Shown piece after piece: positions 6,247-14,677 of a stretch of DNA of 16,549 nucleotides (position 1 is the stretch's first letter; each line of letters opens with the position of its first letter). Position numbers and translations under genes: made by a program. The notes beneath the pieces are model-generated. The model was not told where the DNA came from, did not search any database, and saw only the letters and a list, made by a program, of their open reading frames with translations. Source of the DNA: Betaproteobacteria bacterium (GTDB taxonomy: Bacteria; Pseudomonadota; Gammaproteobacteria; Burkholderiales; Rhodocyclaceae). Where the stretch lies: contig JAPTVL010000422.1 of NCBI GenBank assembly GCA_028065725.1, positions 1 to 16,549 on the forward strand, read 5' to 3'.

Positions 6247-6918
6247 GGTGTCCGAGATGACACCGGTGTCGGCGGAGAAATCTGACCGACGCGGCACCAG
6301 GCGAAAGCCTGGGTCCCTGGATAGCTCAAACGTGTACCTGCGCCCCTGAGGGCGCTGTGCAGAGCGGCATGGAAGCCGTTGCCCGTCGAGGTAGGCGGGT
6401 AATCGGTAGCGTGGATGGATCGAGCTGGGTAGTCGACCGGCTTTGGAATCTCGCGGCGACGAAACCGGGTGACCGGGTAAGCGTATGCGAAGGCTCGATT
6501 CGGAGCGTGGCGGCGCCATGCCGCGAAGTAGCGTCAGTCGAAGTGGGGAGCCGCCGAACCCTCAACGACCTGGTGTGGCAGCCAGGTAGAGGGAGGCGGG
6601 AGAGACTCGGTGAGCCTAGCGGTAACGCGAAGCAAGTAGGGCCAGTGCGCAAGCATGGGGCCGATCTGACGGGCTGAACCGATGGGCGCCTCGCGCGCGT
6701 GGTTCGTCAGTCGAAAGCCGGGAGCGGTACCTTGTGGCAGTGGATGGTCGAGCTTGGCGGCTCGGTCTGGCGATCATCGTAGGACCCGTGTTCGTGCTTG
6801 GCTGCATGGATGCGGGGCTCGGGGCTGGCACCCTGGGCGACACCCGAAAGGAAATTGGCCTGCTGAAAAGATAGGCAACTGAGTGCGAAAAGCCCGGGTC
6901 ATGAGACTCGGGCTTTTT
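6247..6918 (+). ncRNA. Candidate large structured non-coding RNA (about 670 nt, start uncertain)
   Basis: The region has no credible gene but many strong helices. These are GGTGTC/GACACC (6247-6264), CCAGGC-GAAA-GCCTGG (6297-6312), GCGCCC-CTGA-GGGCGC (6340-6355), a long-range ATCGAGC/GCTCGAT pair (6419-6425 with 6493-6499), and a compound stem at 6551-6599 (CCGCC, CCCTC and ACCTGG, with their partners). Further helices are GCG-GTAA-CGC (6619-6628), CCA(G)TGC-GCAA-GCATGG (6642-6658) and CTGAC..GAACC/GGTTC-GTCAG (6666-6710). Three loops are GNRA only when read on the plus strand, and an intrinsic terminator of the same polarity closes the region. I cannot match it to RNase P, tmRNA, SRP or 6S RNA. 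A group II intron lacking its protein was considered, but I see no clear domain V. It could instead be a 5' leader of the defence operon or a single-strand replication origin. The 5' end may lie upstream, near 6089. Confidence 0.5.
6890..6918 (+). terminator. Intrinsic terminator upstream of the defence operon
   Basis: AAGCCCGGGTC-ATGA-GACTCGGGCTT is an 11-bp stem (one G-T pair) followed by a T-tract ending at 6918. It terminates rightward transcription coming from the non-coding region, 64 bases before the methyltransferase start. It therefore implies a plus-strand transcript that ends before the operon, or attenuation of operon expression. Confidence 0.85.
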
Positions 6919-6982
6919 CCTCCTGCTGGGCACTATGCTTCGTGAAATTCGCGGTAAAGCAATCCATGATGGGGAGCATGTC

Positions 6983-9772
6983 TTGGCGACCAAGAAGAAC
7001 GCAACGGCGACACAAAACCAGACGGCCGATTACCAGCACAGCCAGGAGGCCACCCAGCGGCCTGACGTGGGCGTGCAGGACCACTTCCGGGCGAAGAAGC
7101 CGCCCAAGACCTACCGATTTGACAGCAGTCTGGACCCGGCGTTGAGCTGGGACGAGAACCGCGACCGCGACCTGGCCGAGTGGCTGATTGGCTTGGTGCA
7201 GCGCTGCGCCACCGAGGGCGAGGCGACGGTGTTCGCCGCGCCGCAGATGTGGGCCGGCGGCGGGGTGCAGGTGCAGTCACTGAAGGCGGCGGCCGACCTG
7301 CTGAAGGGCCTGTCGCAGCCCTTCCTGAACTGGGCGGGGAAGGCCGAGCGCCACCAGATTGCCGTGCCCACGGTGCCGCTGTTCGTGCATGAGCGGCACT
7401 CGACCAAAGCCATCCTGGAGGGCATCAAGCACCGCAAGGCCAAGGGCACCACCTACGACCTGTTCGGCGACGGCGGTGGGCTGGACGTGACCGACAAGCT
7501 CGATGCGTACGAGCACAAGGGGCCGTGGCAGAACCGGATGATTCTCGGGGACAGCCTGCAGGTGATGAATTCGCTGCTGGAGTTCGAGGGCCTCGGCGGG
7601 CAAGTCCAGATGATGTTTATGGACCCGCCGTATGGCGTGAAATTTGGGTCGAACTTCCAGCCGTTTGTTCGTCGTCGGGACGTAAAGCATGGCCCCGATG
7701 ATGAAATGACGCGCGAACCGGAAATGGTTAAGGCCTATCGAGATACGTGGGAGTTGGGACTTCACTCCTACCTTACATACTTGCGCGATAGGGCGTTGGT
7801 TGCGAGGGAATTGCTAAACGAAACTGGCAGTTTGTTTGTCCAGATTTCGGAGGAGAACGTCCATCGCGTTCGAGCGGTGCTCGATGAAGTATTTGGTGCA
7901 GAGAACTTCATCAGTCAGATTACGTTCAGAAAAAAACTTATGCCACTCGGTGCGAAGACCCTGGAGTCAATGGCTGACTTCTTGGTCTGGTATGCGAAAG
8001 ATGCGAGCAGACTGAAATATCGACAACTTTACCGTGCTACCACGCCGGACCCAAAGGGTCGCTGGACTGGTGTGCAGGATGCTAGCGGGAGCTTGCGTCG
8101 CTTGAGCTCTGAAGAGAGAGCCGACTTTACAAGTATTCCGAACGATTGTCGGATATTCGGGACTGTTTCTCTTTGGGCTCCATCGTTCTCGGCTTCAAAT
8201 GTCTTCCCGTTTGAATTCCAGGGAAAGACATATGTTCCGACCGAGGGGCAATGTTGGGTGACATCGAAGGAGAAACTCCAGAAATTGGCCGACGACGGGC
8301 GACTCTTTGTGGAGGGTGACTATCCTCGCTATGTTGTCTTCCATGATGATTTTCCATATGCGAAGATAACCAACCCATGGGATGATACTGCTCCGGCGCA
8401 GAATAAGTCGTACGTCGTTCAGACAAATAGCGACGTTGTGGCGCGTTGCATTTTGATGTCGACCGACCCGGGTGACTTGGTTCTTGACCCTACCTGCGGA
8501 AGCGGAACCACAGCTGCTGTCGCCGAACTATGGGGGAGGCGGTGGATTACTGTTGATACCTCCCGGGTGCCGCTAGCCTTGGCCCGGCAGCGTTTGCTGA
8601 CGGCTACGTTTCCCTTCTTCGAGCTGAAGAATCAGTCTGCTGGTCCGAGTGGCGGATTTCAGTATGCAAGGAAGAGAAATAGGCGTGGCGAAGAAGTCGG
8701 AGGGTTAGTTCCCCGAATTGCGCTCAAGTCAATCGCGAATGACGAGCAGCCTCCAACACTCACGCTTGTCGACCGCCCTGAGATAGTCGGCAAGATAACT
8801 CGCGTAGCGGGTCCGTTTGTGGTTGAGGCAACTATTGCCCCGGCTCAGACGGTCGAGCTCGATGAGGGCGCGCCGGCAGAGCCTGGCGACCAGAGCTTGG
8901 ATGCCGCCCTTGGCGACGCCGACGCTGCCAACGGCGGCTTGCCCCTGGAGGTGGCCGAGCCAGCCGGCCGGTACGCCGACCCGGCCACGCACATCGAGCG
9001 CATGACCCAGGTGCTGCGCCAGTCCAAGACGCTGCGTCTGCCCGGCAACCGCGAACTGGTACTGGCCGACATCCGCCGCATGACCGACACCGATGCTATC
9101 CACGCCGAGGGCCTGGACGCCGAGGGCAACCGCATCGCCGTGGTCTTCGGCCCGGAGGACGGCGCCATATCGTCCGACGTGGTGTTCGAGTCGGCCCGCG
9201 AGGCCTACTTCCTGAAGTTCCCGCACCTGTACTTCTTCGGCTTTGCCATCCAGGCCAAGGCCCGCGAACTGCTGGAAGACCGCGCCAAGCTGCGTGTGCC
9301 CTGCACTTACGTCACGGTCACGCCGGACGTGGCCATGAGCGACCTGCTGAAGACCAGCCGGGCCAGCGAGATATTCTCGGTCACGGGCTTGCCCGATGCG
9401 GTGGTGCGCAAGGCCGGCAAGAAGAACGAGGACGGCGCCGACCTGTACGAGGTCGAGCTGCGCGGCCTGGACATCTTCAACCCGGCCACGATGGACCAGG
9501 AGGACATCCCCGCGCAGAACCTGCCGGCGTGGATGCTGGACACCGACTACGACGGCATGTGCTTCTACGCCACCCAAGTCTTTTTCCCCAAGACCGCCGC
9601 GTGGGACAACCTGCAGAAGTCGCTGAAGGCGGAGTTCGACCCGTCGGTTTGGGAGCACCTGGCCGGCACAGTCAGCGAGCCGTTCCCTATCGGACCGAAG
9701 CGCCGCGTGGCGGTGAAGGTCATCGACGAGCGCGGTAACGAGCTGATGCGCGTGCTGGAGGTGAAGGCATGA
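6983..9772 (+). CDS. Type III Mod-like DNA methyltransferase (beta class, adenine-N6 predicted)
   Basis: A 929-aa enzyme expected to transfer a methyl group from AdoMet to adenine in a recognition sequence, protecting the host from the Res partner. Motif IV is DPPY (D214-Y217) and AdoMet motif I, DPTCGSGTTA (from D502), comes after it: the permuted beta order of type III Mod proteins. The target-recognition region should lie between them (about 260-480). About 360 residues after the catalytic core are longer than usual for Mod and unassigned. I prefer the TTG start at 6983, with GGGGAG 6 bases upstream; an ATG at 6935 would add 16 residues but has no ribosome site. The stop overlaps the next start by ATGA. 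Bases about 7600-8870 are visibly poorer in GC, with different codon choice, which suggests replacement of the catalytic/recognition core by recombination. N4-cytosine specificity is not excluded. Confidence 0.9.
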   Translation: MATKKNATATQNQTADYQHSQEATQRPDVGVQDHFRAKKPPKTYRFDSSLDPALSWDENRDRDLAEWLIGLVQRCATEGEATVFAAPQMWAGGGVQVQSLKAAADLLKGLSQPFLNWAGKAERHQIAVPTVPLFVHERHSTKAILEGIKHRKAKGTTYDLFGDGGGLDVTDKLDAYEHKGPWQNRMILGDSLQVMNSLLEFEGLGGQVQMMFMDPPYGVKFGSNFQPFVRRRDVKHGPDDEMTREPEMVKAYRDTWELGLHSYLTYLRDRALVARELLNETGSLFVQISEENVHRVRAVLDEVFGAENFISQITFRKKLMPLGAKTLESMADFLVWYAKDASRLKYRQLYRATTPDPKGRWTGVQDASGSLRRLSSEERADFTSIPNDCRIFGTVSLWAPSFSASNVFPFEFQGKTYVPTEGQCWVTSKEKLQKLADDGRLFVEGDYPRYVVFHDDFPYAKITNPWDDTAPAQNKSYVVQTNSDVVARCILMSTDPGDLVLDPTCGSGTTAAVAELWGRRWITVDTSRVPLALARQRLLTATFPFFELKNQSAGPSGGFQYARKRNRRGEEVGGLVPRIALKSIANDEQPPTLTLVDRPEIVGKITRVAGPFVVEATIAPAQTVELDEGAPAEPGDQSLDAALGDADAANGGLPLEVAEPAGRYADPATHIERMTQVLRQSKTLRLPGNRELVLADIRRMTDTDAIHAEGLDAEGNRIAVVFGPEDGAISSDVVFESAREAYFLKFPHLYFFGFAIQAKARELLEDRAKLRVPCTYVTVTPDVAMSDLLKTSRASEIFSVTGLPDAVVRKAGKKNEDGADLYEVELRGLDIFNPATMDQEDIPAQNLPAWMLDTDYDGMCFYATQVFFPKTAAWDNLQKSLKAEFDPSVWEHLAGTVSEPFPIGPKRRVAVKVIDERGNELMRVLEVKA

Positions 9773-11517
9773 GCTACAAGCCGAGCTCCCTCTTCAACCT
9801 CATCCAGGCCATCAACAAGGGCCTGTTCCTTCCGCACATCCAGCGCCCCTTCGTTTGGGAGGAAGAGCAGATGCTCAAGCTGTTCGACAGCTTGATGCGC
9901 AACTACCCCATCCAGACGCTGCTGTTCTGGAAGACCCAGGATGAAATCAAGGCCCGCAAGTTCATGGAGGAGGTCGAATGGGACCCCGACCTGAGCGACT
10001 ACTACGAGCCAAACATCAGCAAGGCGGGATGCGAGAAGACGTTCGTTCTGGACGGCCAGCAGCGGCTGCAGACGCTCTACGCCACCTTCGCCGGGGCCAT
10101 CAAGGGCACCGACGGCGAACGTCTGGAGGCCTACTTCGACGCGAGCAGCGGCGCGGCAGTGTCCGACGAGGGGCTGCTGTATACGCTGAAGTTCTCGAAG
10201 GTTGCGCTGCCGTGCCCTTGGTATCGTGTGGCCGACCTGGTGGGCAAGGATGCCCAGCGCGTGGCCGAGGAACTGTCGGAGGAAATGAACGACAGACTCG
10301 ATGAGGCCGACGACGCGCTGCCCGAACACCAAAAGCCCAAGGCCGCAGACCAAAAGGCGCGGCAGAAGCGAGTGCGACGCAACTTCGGCCAATTGGTTTC
10401 GCTGCTGCGGGAGGACAAGCACTTCTGGATTCAGGAGCTCGACGGTGTGGCGAACAACTACACCTACGGGACCGTGCTGGACATCTTCGTCCGGGTGAAC
10501 TCCGGCGGCACCAAGCTCGACGCGTCCGACCTAATGTTCGCCGCCATGAAGGAAGGCTGGGACGAAATCGAGGAGGCCATCGAAGAGACGACCGAGCTGC
10601 TGAACAGCACCAACATCGGCTTTGACAAGACATTCCCGCTGAAGTGCCTGCTGGTGGTGCACGGGCGCGGCGCCGAGGCATCGGCAGAGAAGTTCACCGG
10701 CACCGACGGCGCGGAGCTGCTGAAGGAAATGAAGGCGAACTGGGACCGCGCTGAAGCGGCCTTCCAGGAGCTGCGCGACTTCCTTAAGACCGACCTGAAG
10801 GTCTACGCCGAGAAGGTGGTTCGCAGCCACAACAGTTTCATCCCGCTGTTCGACTACCTGTACTTCAACCCGAAACCCACGGAGCGCAGCCGTGCGCTGA
10901 TGCGCGGCTACTACTACAAGGCGCAGCTCTTTGGCTGGTACTCGCAGGGCACCGACAAGGTCATCAACGGCCTGCATTCGGTGGTCGGGCAACCGTCCCT
11001 ACGCGGGTTCCCCATGCAGGGGGTCAAGGACTACTTCATCGGGCGCGGCTACCCGACGGATTTGCAGAAGTCCCACCTGGAACAGACGCGGTTGCGATTC
11101 CTATTGCTGAACCTGGTATACGTGGACCAGATGGGGTCGTCGCCATTTGACGTGAAGTACAAGGGCAACGAGCCGCACATCGACCACATCTACCCGCGGC
11201 ATGCGTTGTCCACGAAGCTGGGCCTCGCCAGCGCCGAGGTGAACACGCTCGGCAACTACAGGTTTGTTGGTGCGACCGACAACATCCGGAAACGGGCAGA
11301 GTTGCCCGACAGCTACTTCGGTCGCCTCAAGTCCTATGGGTCGCCCATCGAGAAGCACCTGCTGCTGGACGAATTCGCGGACGACACCAAGAAGCTGGTT
11401 TTCGACGTTGCGACCTACCGCAGTTTCCGCGACCAGCGCCTTCAGCGCATTTGGGAGATTTGCGGGCGAACCGTGAACCCTGAGCTGGTCGCCAGCGTGT
11501 CGGGGGCAGCAGCATGA
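9769..11517 (+). CDS. DUF262-DUF1524 (GmrSD-like) protein
   Basis: A 582-aa protein with two domains known from GmrSD-type type IV restriction proteins. The N-terminal DUF262 (ParB/Srx-like NTPase fold) shows QRPFVWEEEQ near residue 25 and DGQQRLQTL at 95-103. The C-terminal DUF1524 His-Me-finger nuclease shows HIDHIYPR (H470, H473), followed by GNYRF, an Asn, and Lys/Pro/Tyr positions (NIRKRAELPDSYF). GmrSD enzymes bind nucleotide and cut modified DNA; here the gene is sandwiched between Mod and Res, overlapping both by ATGA, so it should work with them in a fixed ratio. It may act as an NTP-dependent nuclease or a sensor within a composite restriction system; this is inference. The middle (200-440) is charged and helical with no motif I recognise. 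No defect is seen. Confidence 0.88.
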   Translation: MSYKPSSLFNLIQAINKGLFLPHIQRPFVWEEEQMLKLFDSLMRNYPIQTLLFWKTQDEIKARKFMEEVEWDPDLSDYYEPNISKAGCEKTFVLDGQQRLQTLYATFAGAIKGTDGERLEAYFDASSGAAVSDEGLLYTLKFSKVALPCPWYRVADLVGKDAQRVAEELSEEMNDRLDEADDALPEHQKPKAADQKARQKRVRRNFGQLVSLLREDKHFWIQELDGVANNYTYGTVLDIFVRVNSGGTKLDASDLMFAAMKEGWDEIEEAIEETTELLNSTNIGFDKTFPLKCLLVVHGRGAEASAEKFTGTDGAELLKEMKANWDRAEAAFQELRDFLKTDLKVYAEKVVRSHNSFIPLFDYLYFNPKPTERSRALMRGYYYKAQLFGWYSQGTDKVINGLHSVVGQPSLRGFPMQGVKDYFIGRGYPTDLQKSHLEQTRLRFLLLNLVYVDQMGSSPFDVKYKGNEPHIDHIYPRHALSTKLGLASAEVNTLGNYRFVGATDNIRKRAELPDSYFGRLKSYGSPIEKHLLLDEFADDTKKLVFDVATYRSFRDQRLQRIWEICGRTVNPELVASVSGAAA

Positions 11518-14500
11518 GCCAAATCAACGCCGTCGAAGCGCCCATCATCAACTCGCCCTACGACGCGCCGGCTTTCCACTGGCACATCGAAGAGGGCAAG
11601 CACCCGGAGAAACGGCCAGGCCGTCGCCTGGCCTCGTACTTCTTCCGGGTGCCCGACCGCGCAGCGCGCGGGCGCAAGGCCAAGGGCCAGCAGTCGCTGC
11701 TGGACGACGCATCCAAAGGCCAGGAATACCTGCTGGACCTGGCCAACCTCATCCGCCAGCGCCTGCGCGAGTGGCGCGAGCGCGACTATGCCGGCGCCAC
11801 CAAGGTCACGCGGGAACTGCTGGAACTGTGGCGGTCGCCGGACCGTTCGCAGCGGCTGTTCTTCGCCCAGCTCGAAGCCGTGGAAACGGTGCTGTTCCTG
11901 GTAGAAGGGCCGGACGACCTAAAGCAGGGTATCAACGTGCCCAGCGACGAGCCGGGCGATGACGCCAAGGCCGAGGGCTACAAGGCCTTCGTACGCTATG
12001 CGCTGAAGATGGCTACCGGCAGCGGTAAGACCACGGTGATGGGCATGCTGTCGGCCTGGTCCATCCTCAACAAGGTGGCCCAGCCGCAGGCCCCGGCCTA
12101 CTCGGACACGGTTCTCATCGTCTGCCCGAACGTGACCATCCGCGACCGGCTACGCGAGCTGGACCCGAACCTGGACGAGCTCAGCCTGTACCGCACGCGG
12201 CAACTGGTGCCGCTGCACCGCATGCCCGACCTGCGCAAGGGCGAGGTCTTCATCACCAACTGGCACAACCTGGAGCGGCGCGAGCTGACCGACGTGAATG
12301 GCACGTCGGCCAAGGTGGTCAAGCGCGGCGTGCCGGTGGAGAAGCTGCGCACCGTGAAGGTGGGCGGCAAGGATGCGGTGACCGAGGCCGACATCCGGCA
12401 GCAGGCGCTGACTGGGGCCTTCGACATCCTGCGTGAGCTGCGAGACACCAAGGGCCAGCTCACCGGCTTCGAGGTGAAGGAGGTGCGCTACTACGAGAGC
12501 GACACCGCGTTCCTGCGCCGCGTGCTGGGCAACCGCAAGGGGCGCAGCTCGGCCATCCTGGTGATGAACGACGAAGCCCACCACGCCTACCGGCGCGGCA
12601 AGCTCGACGCCGAGGACACCTTCGCCATCGACGAGGAAACGGCCGAGGTTGATGCCCGCGAGGCGACGGTGTGGATTGAAGGCCTGGACCGCATCAACAA
12701 GGCCCTGGGCGGCCGGACCAACGGGGTGCGGCTGTGCGTGGACCTGTCGGCCACGCCGTTCTTCATCCAGGGCAGCGGCAACGAGGTGGGCAAGCCCTTC
12801 CCGTGGGTGGTGTCCGACTTCAGCCTGCTGGAGGCCATCGAAGCCGGCCTGGTGAAGATTCCGCAGCTCCCCACGCAGGACATCGGCGGCACCGAGACGC
12901 CGGCCTACTTCAACGTGTGGCGGTGGGTGCAGGAGATTGCCGAGAAGGAAGGCCACAGCGGCAAGCTGACGCCCGACGTGCTGATGCGCTACGCGACGCA
13001 GCCCATCGTGCAACTGGCCGATGAGTGGCGCAAAACGGCCGAGCAGTGGTCGGCGCAGTTCAAGGCCGGCCACCGCAAGACCGACGTGCCACCGGTCTTC
13101 ATCATCGTCTGCCGCGACACCGCGCTGGCCAAGGAGCTGTACGACTGGCTGGCCAACGGCAACGCCACCTACGGCGCGGCGCCGGAGCAGTTCCGAAACG
13201 CCCCGGGCCGTGAATGGACCGTGCGGGTGGACAGCAAGGTGGCCGAGGACATCGCCGAGGGCGGTGGCAAGAACGACGAGGCACGGCGCCTGCGCTTCGT
13301 GCTGGAGACCATCGGCAAGACCGGCTGGCCGGGCAACAAGGTGCCCGAAGAGTACGTGGCCATGGTCGAGAAGCACAACCGCAAGGCCCTGGAGGACGAC
13401 GACAACGGCCTGGTGACCATCGACGCCAGCGTGCCGCCCGGCCGCGACGTGCGCTGCATCATCAGCGTGGCCATGCTGTCCGAGGGCTGGGACGCCACCA
13501 CCGTGACGCACGTGGTCGGCTTGCGCCCCTTCGGCTCGCAACTGCTGTGCGAGCAGGTGGTGGGCCGGGCACTGCGCCGCACGTCCTACGCCGTGGACGA
13601 GGCCACAGGCTTCTTCCGTGAGGAGACCGCCAAGGTCTTTGGCGTGCCGTTCGAGCTCATCCCGTTCAAGGTGGAGGGCGGTGCGCAACAACCCCCGTCG
13701 CCGCCGGCTAACCAAATTTACGCGGTGCCGGCCAAGGCGCAGTACGAGCTGAGCTTTCCGGTGGTGGAGGGCTACACCGACCCCGGCGTGACCCGGCTGA
13801 CCATGGACTGGCCCAAGGTTCCGAACTTGGAGCTGAACCCCATGACAGTGCCGGACGTGACGCTGATGAAGGGACTGACCACGCAGGACGGCGCCCTGGC
13901 CGCCTACGGGCCCGGCGCGGCCGACGTGGTGAACCTTGAGCAGTGGCGTGCCAAGGTGCGGGTGCAGCAAGTGGCCTTCACGATGGCCAAGGTGCTGACG
14001 CAGCAGTGGCTGGCCGACCGTGGCGATGTCATCCCTACGCACCGGCTGTTCCCGCAACTGCTGGGCTACACCACCCGGTTCCTGGCCGAGAAGCTGGAGC
14101 TGTCAGGCAACCGGGCGCCGCAGGACGTGGCGCTGAACCCGTACTTCCAGCAGGCGGTGGGCATCCTGTTCGACTCGCTGATGCCCGTGGACGAAAGCGG
14201 CAAGACGCAGGAGCGGCCCATCATCACTCCCGGGCCGGCGGGCGAGCGCTCGACACGACACGTCGAGTTCTTCACCGGCCGGCAACCCTGGCCGGCTCAG
14301 AAGTGCCACCTGAACGCCATCGTCGCCGACACGAAGACGTGGGAGCAGGCCGCGGCTACCGCCCTGGACGCACACGAGGGCGTGGCCAAGTGGGTCAAGA
14401 ACGATCACCTGGGCTTCGTGGTGCCGTACCGGAAGGACGGCATTCGCCGCCGCTATCTGCCCGACTTCATCGTGGACCTGACGACCGGCGAACGCCTGAT

Positions 14501-14672
14501 CGTCGAGGTGAAGGGGCAGACAGGCGACGCCGAAGTGAAGGCCCAGGCCGCGCACCGCTGGTGCTCTGCCGTCAACAATGACGGGCGCTTTGGTCGATGG
14601 AGCTATCACATGGTGAGGCAGCCGCCGGAGCTGATGCGGCTGTTGGACCAGTTGGTTGGACAGCGGAGCTAA
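11514..14672 (+). CDS. Type III Res-like helicase/endonuclease (SF2 + PD-(D/E)XK)
   Basis: A 1052-aa restriction subunit. The SF2 motor shows Walker A MATGSGKTTV (K172), VLIVCPN, motif II NDEAHHAY (D353), DLSATP, and motifs V and VI SEGWDATT and EQVVGRALRR. The C-terminus has a PD-(D/E)XK nuclease: PDFIVD (D984) and IVEVKG (E998, K1000). This order is that of type III Res, which in complex with Mod uses ATP to detect pairs of unmodified sites and then cleaves. Length is close to the usual 950-1050 aa. The start overlaps the preceding stop by ATGA. Composition is uniformly high in GC, unlike the methyltransferase core. All catalytic residues are present, so it looks active. Confidence 0.93.
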   Translation: MSQINAVEAPIINSPYDAPAFHWHIEEGKHPEKRPGRRLASYFFRVPDRAARGRKAKGQQSLLDDASKGQEYLLDLANLIRQRLREWRERDYAGATKVTRELLELWRSPDRSQRLFFAQLEAVETVLFLVEGPDDLKQGINVPSDEPGDDAKAEGYKAFVRYALKMATGSGKTTVMGMLSAWSILNKVAQPQAPAYSDTVLIVCPNVTIRDRLRELDPNLDELSLYRTRQLVPLHRMPDLRKGEVFITNWHNLERRELTDVNGTSAKVVKRGVPVEKLRTVKVGGKDAVTEADIRQQALTGAFDILRELRDTKGQLTGFEVKEVRYYESDTAFLRRVLGNRKGRSSAILVMNDEAHHAYRRGKLDAEDTFAIDEETAEVDAREATVWIEGLDRINKALGGRTNGVRLCVDLSATPFFIQGSGNEVGKPFPWVVSDFSLLEAIEAGLVKIPQLPTQDIGGTETPAYFNVWRWVQEIAEKEGHSGKLTPDVLMRYATQPIVQLADEWRKTAEQWSAQFKAGHRKTDVPPVFIIVCRDTALAKELYDWLANGNATYGAAPEQFRNAPGREWTVRVDSKVAEDIAEGGGKNDEARRLRFVLETIGKTGWPGNKVPEEYVAMVEKHNRKALEDDDNGLVTIDASVPPGRDVRCIISVAMLSEGWDATTVTHVVGLRPFGSQLLCEQVVGRALRRTSYAVDEATGFFREETAKVFGVPFELIPFKVEGGAQQPPSPPANQIYAVPAKAQYELSFPVVEGYTDPGVTRLTMDWPKVPNLELNPMTVPDVTLMKGLTTQDGALAAYGPGAADVVNLEQWRAKVRVQQVAFTMAKVLTQQWLADRGDVIPTHRLFPQLLGYTTRFLAEKLELSGNRAPQDVALNPYFQQAVGILFDSLMPVDESGKTQERPIITPGPAGERSTRHVEFFTGRQPWPAQKCHLNAIVADTKTWEQAAATALDAHEGVAKWVKNDHLGFVVPYRKDGIRRRYLPDFIVDLTTGERLIVEVKGQTGDAEVKAQAAHRWCSAVNNDGRFGRWSYHMVRQPPELMRLLDQLVGQRS

Positions 14673-14677
14673 ATGCC

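Larger units (their letters stand above)
5647..6934. other. 1.29-kb repeat-rich non-coding region between the replication and defence operons
   Basis: No open frame here has a credible start signal, a family resemblance or stable composition. Instead the stretch is crowded with inverted repeats (5917-5951, 5988-6006, 6089-6118, 6134-6155, 6247-6264, 6297-6312, 6340-6355, 6551-6599, 6642-6658, 6666-6710, 6890-6915) and short direct repeats. It should also contain the leftward promoter for the replication operon and a rightward promoter for the defence operon or RNA. One weak candidate for the latter is TTGCTG (5817) with TAGAGG 17 bases later; I do not annotate it. Confidence 0.7.

Noticed and set aside
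5509..6677. Plus-strand open frames of 258 aa (5509-6285) and 106 aa (6357-6677) in the non-coding region
   Set aside because: They have no ribosome binding site, no family resemblance and Cys/Arg/Gly-rich low-order composition. They run through strong hairpins and, for the first, across the start of a well-supported minus-strand gene.
6247..6918. Group II intron or intron remnant
   Set aside because: The size and GNRA helices are suggestive, but I see no convincing domain V (AGC triad with GAAA loop and GUUC partner), no GUGYG 5' end in the right place and no reverse transcriptase. It is kept only as an alternative to test.
8729..9658. A 309-aa minus-strand open frame opposite the methyltransferase, and similar long antisense frames opposite res (12150-14057)
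   Set aside because: They are mirror frames of GC-rich coding DNA with typical His/Val/Gln/Leu-rich shadow composition. The plus-strand genes have clear motifs and overlaps.
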